The position numbers were made by a program, and so were the translations under genes. The notes beneath the pieces were generated by a model. The model was given only the letters and a program-made list of their open reading frames with translations, did not search any database and was not told the origin of the DNA. A DNA stretch of 6,599 nucleotides from Moraxellaceae bacterium (GTDB lineage Bacteria; Pseudomonadota; Gammaproteobacteria; Pseudomonadales; UBA3067): positions 1 through 6,599 of the forward strand of contig NVTH01000050.1 in the NCBI GenBank assembly GCA_002401525.1, given 5' to 3'. This document shows, piece after piece, positions 6,126 through 6,599 of this stretch (positions within the stretch are counted from its first letter, which is position 1; each line of letters starts with the position of its first letter).

Positions 6126-6599
6126 CTAAGCGAGCTCCTTTACAAACAAATACCCCTTACTTCGTACCGTTTTGATACGCTTAGGGTTCATTGGGTCATC
6201 GCCAATTTTGGGTCGAATACGCGACACCCGAACATCAATGGAGCGATCCTGACCGTCATATTCAATGCCTCTTAGCGCCTCAAATATTTCCTCTCGCGAC
6301 AATATTTTGCCCGCATTAGAAGCAAGTAACCAAAGCAGATCGAATTCCGCACTGGTCAGATCCACAGACTCGCCGTTTAACATGACTTCCCGTGCACTGT
6401 GGTCAATCATTAAATTTGCAAACGTTAATCGCGTCGCTGAAGCCTCCAAGGACTGAGCCTGCTCCGCTTCTGCGCCATTGTTTTCAACTCGGCGTAATAA
6501 TGCTCTGATTCGGGCCAGCAGAATTCGCGGCCGAACCGGCTTGGCCACATAATCGTCTGCTCCCATTTCCAACCCCAACACTTGATCGACATCATCAGT
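6126..6599 (-). CDS. rstA: RstA-like OmpR-family response regulator (N-terminus outside the window)
   Basis: The visible 157 residues are the C-terminal part of an OmpR/PhoB-type regulator; the frame is open to the right edge, so the phospho-acceptor Asp is not seen. What is seen is the receiver end, LGLEMGADDYVAKPVRP with the conserved Lys-Pro, then a linker (ENNGAEAEQAQ) and a winged-helix DNA-binding domain: LMIDHSAREVMLNGE, LTSAEFDLLWLLASNAGKI, LSREEIFEALRGIEYDG, the recognition helix RSIDVRVSRIRPKIGDD and the wing RIKTVRSKGYLF. RGIEYDG-DRSIDV and RIKTVR-KGYLF are strongly RstA-like. It is first in the visible operon with the small ORF and rstB, whose product is its expected kinase. The promoter lies outside the window. 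The DNA target cannot be read from here. Confidence 0.9.
   Translation of the reverse strand, partial: TDDVDQVLGLEMGADDYVAKPVRPRILLARIRALLRRVENNGAEAEQAQSLEASATRLTFANLMIDHSAREVMLNGESVDLTSAEFDLLWLLASNAGKILSREEIFEALRGIEYDGQDRSIDVRVSRIRPKIGDDPMNPKRIKTVRSKGYLFVKELA

Noticed and set aside
1..6599. CRISPR arrays, tRNA or rRNA genes, transposases, attachment sites
   Set aside because: No regularly spaced repeats, no tRNA-like cloverleaf and no transposase or integrase motif were seen by eye on either strand.

Overview
The window looks like a chromosomal piece of an exopolysaccharide-producing gammaproteobacterium of moderate GC, hand-counted at about 42% over part of it. It carries the two-component pair PrsK/PrsR, known from the exosortase (XrtA/PEP-CTERM) exopolysaccharide system, tail to tail with an RstA/RstB-type two-component pair. 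RstAB homology points to Gammaproteobacteria. The genus cannot be set from this piece.

Layout. Bases 1-150 on the minus strand read as an internal fragment of an AraC-family cupin domain and are GC-rich (about 63% by hand count). From about 136 the plus strand reads as the last ~69 residues of a nucleotide-sugar dehydrogenase of the TviB/WbpA/WbpO type, ending at 345. The two fragments meet head-on with no room for the missing part of either gene, so the left end is a rearrangement or, more likely, a chimeric contig or read end. Bases 346-598 hold a GC-rich stem-loop, an unassigned minus-strand ORF and a 12-bp tandem repeat just before prsK. prsK (599-2671) and prsR (2689-4047) form a two-gene operon separated by 17 bp; prsR appears to start with TTG.

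On the minus strand, a RstA-like response regulator (6599-6126, N-terminus outside the window), a 133-codon ORF of unknown function (6115-5714) and a RstB-like sensor kinase (5717-4065) form a tight operon. The small ORF overlaps the rstB start by 4 bp (ATGA). Inside the small ORF lies an imperfect inverted repeat (5941-5984) with repeated GCCGAAT motifs that could fold in the rstA-rstB mRNA.

How it works together. PrsK is expected to sense an unknown cue at the membrane and phosphorylate PrsR, a sigma-54 activator of PEP-CTERM and exopolysaccharide genes; the dehydrogenase fragment fits such a locus. The RstB-like kinase has a large periplasmic domain and should phosphorylate the RstA-like winged-helix regulator. 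The PrsKR and RstAB families are known. The less explained parts are the left junction, the small ORF with its dyad between rstA and rstB, and the minus ORF upstream of prsK.
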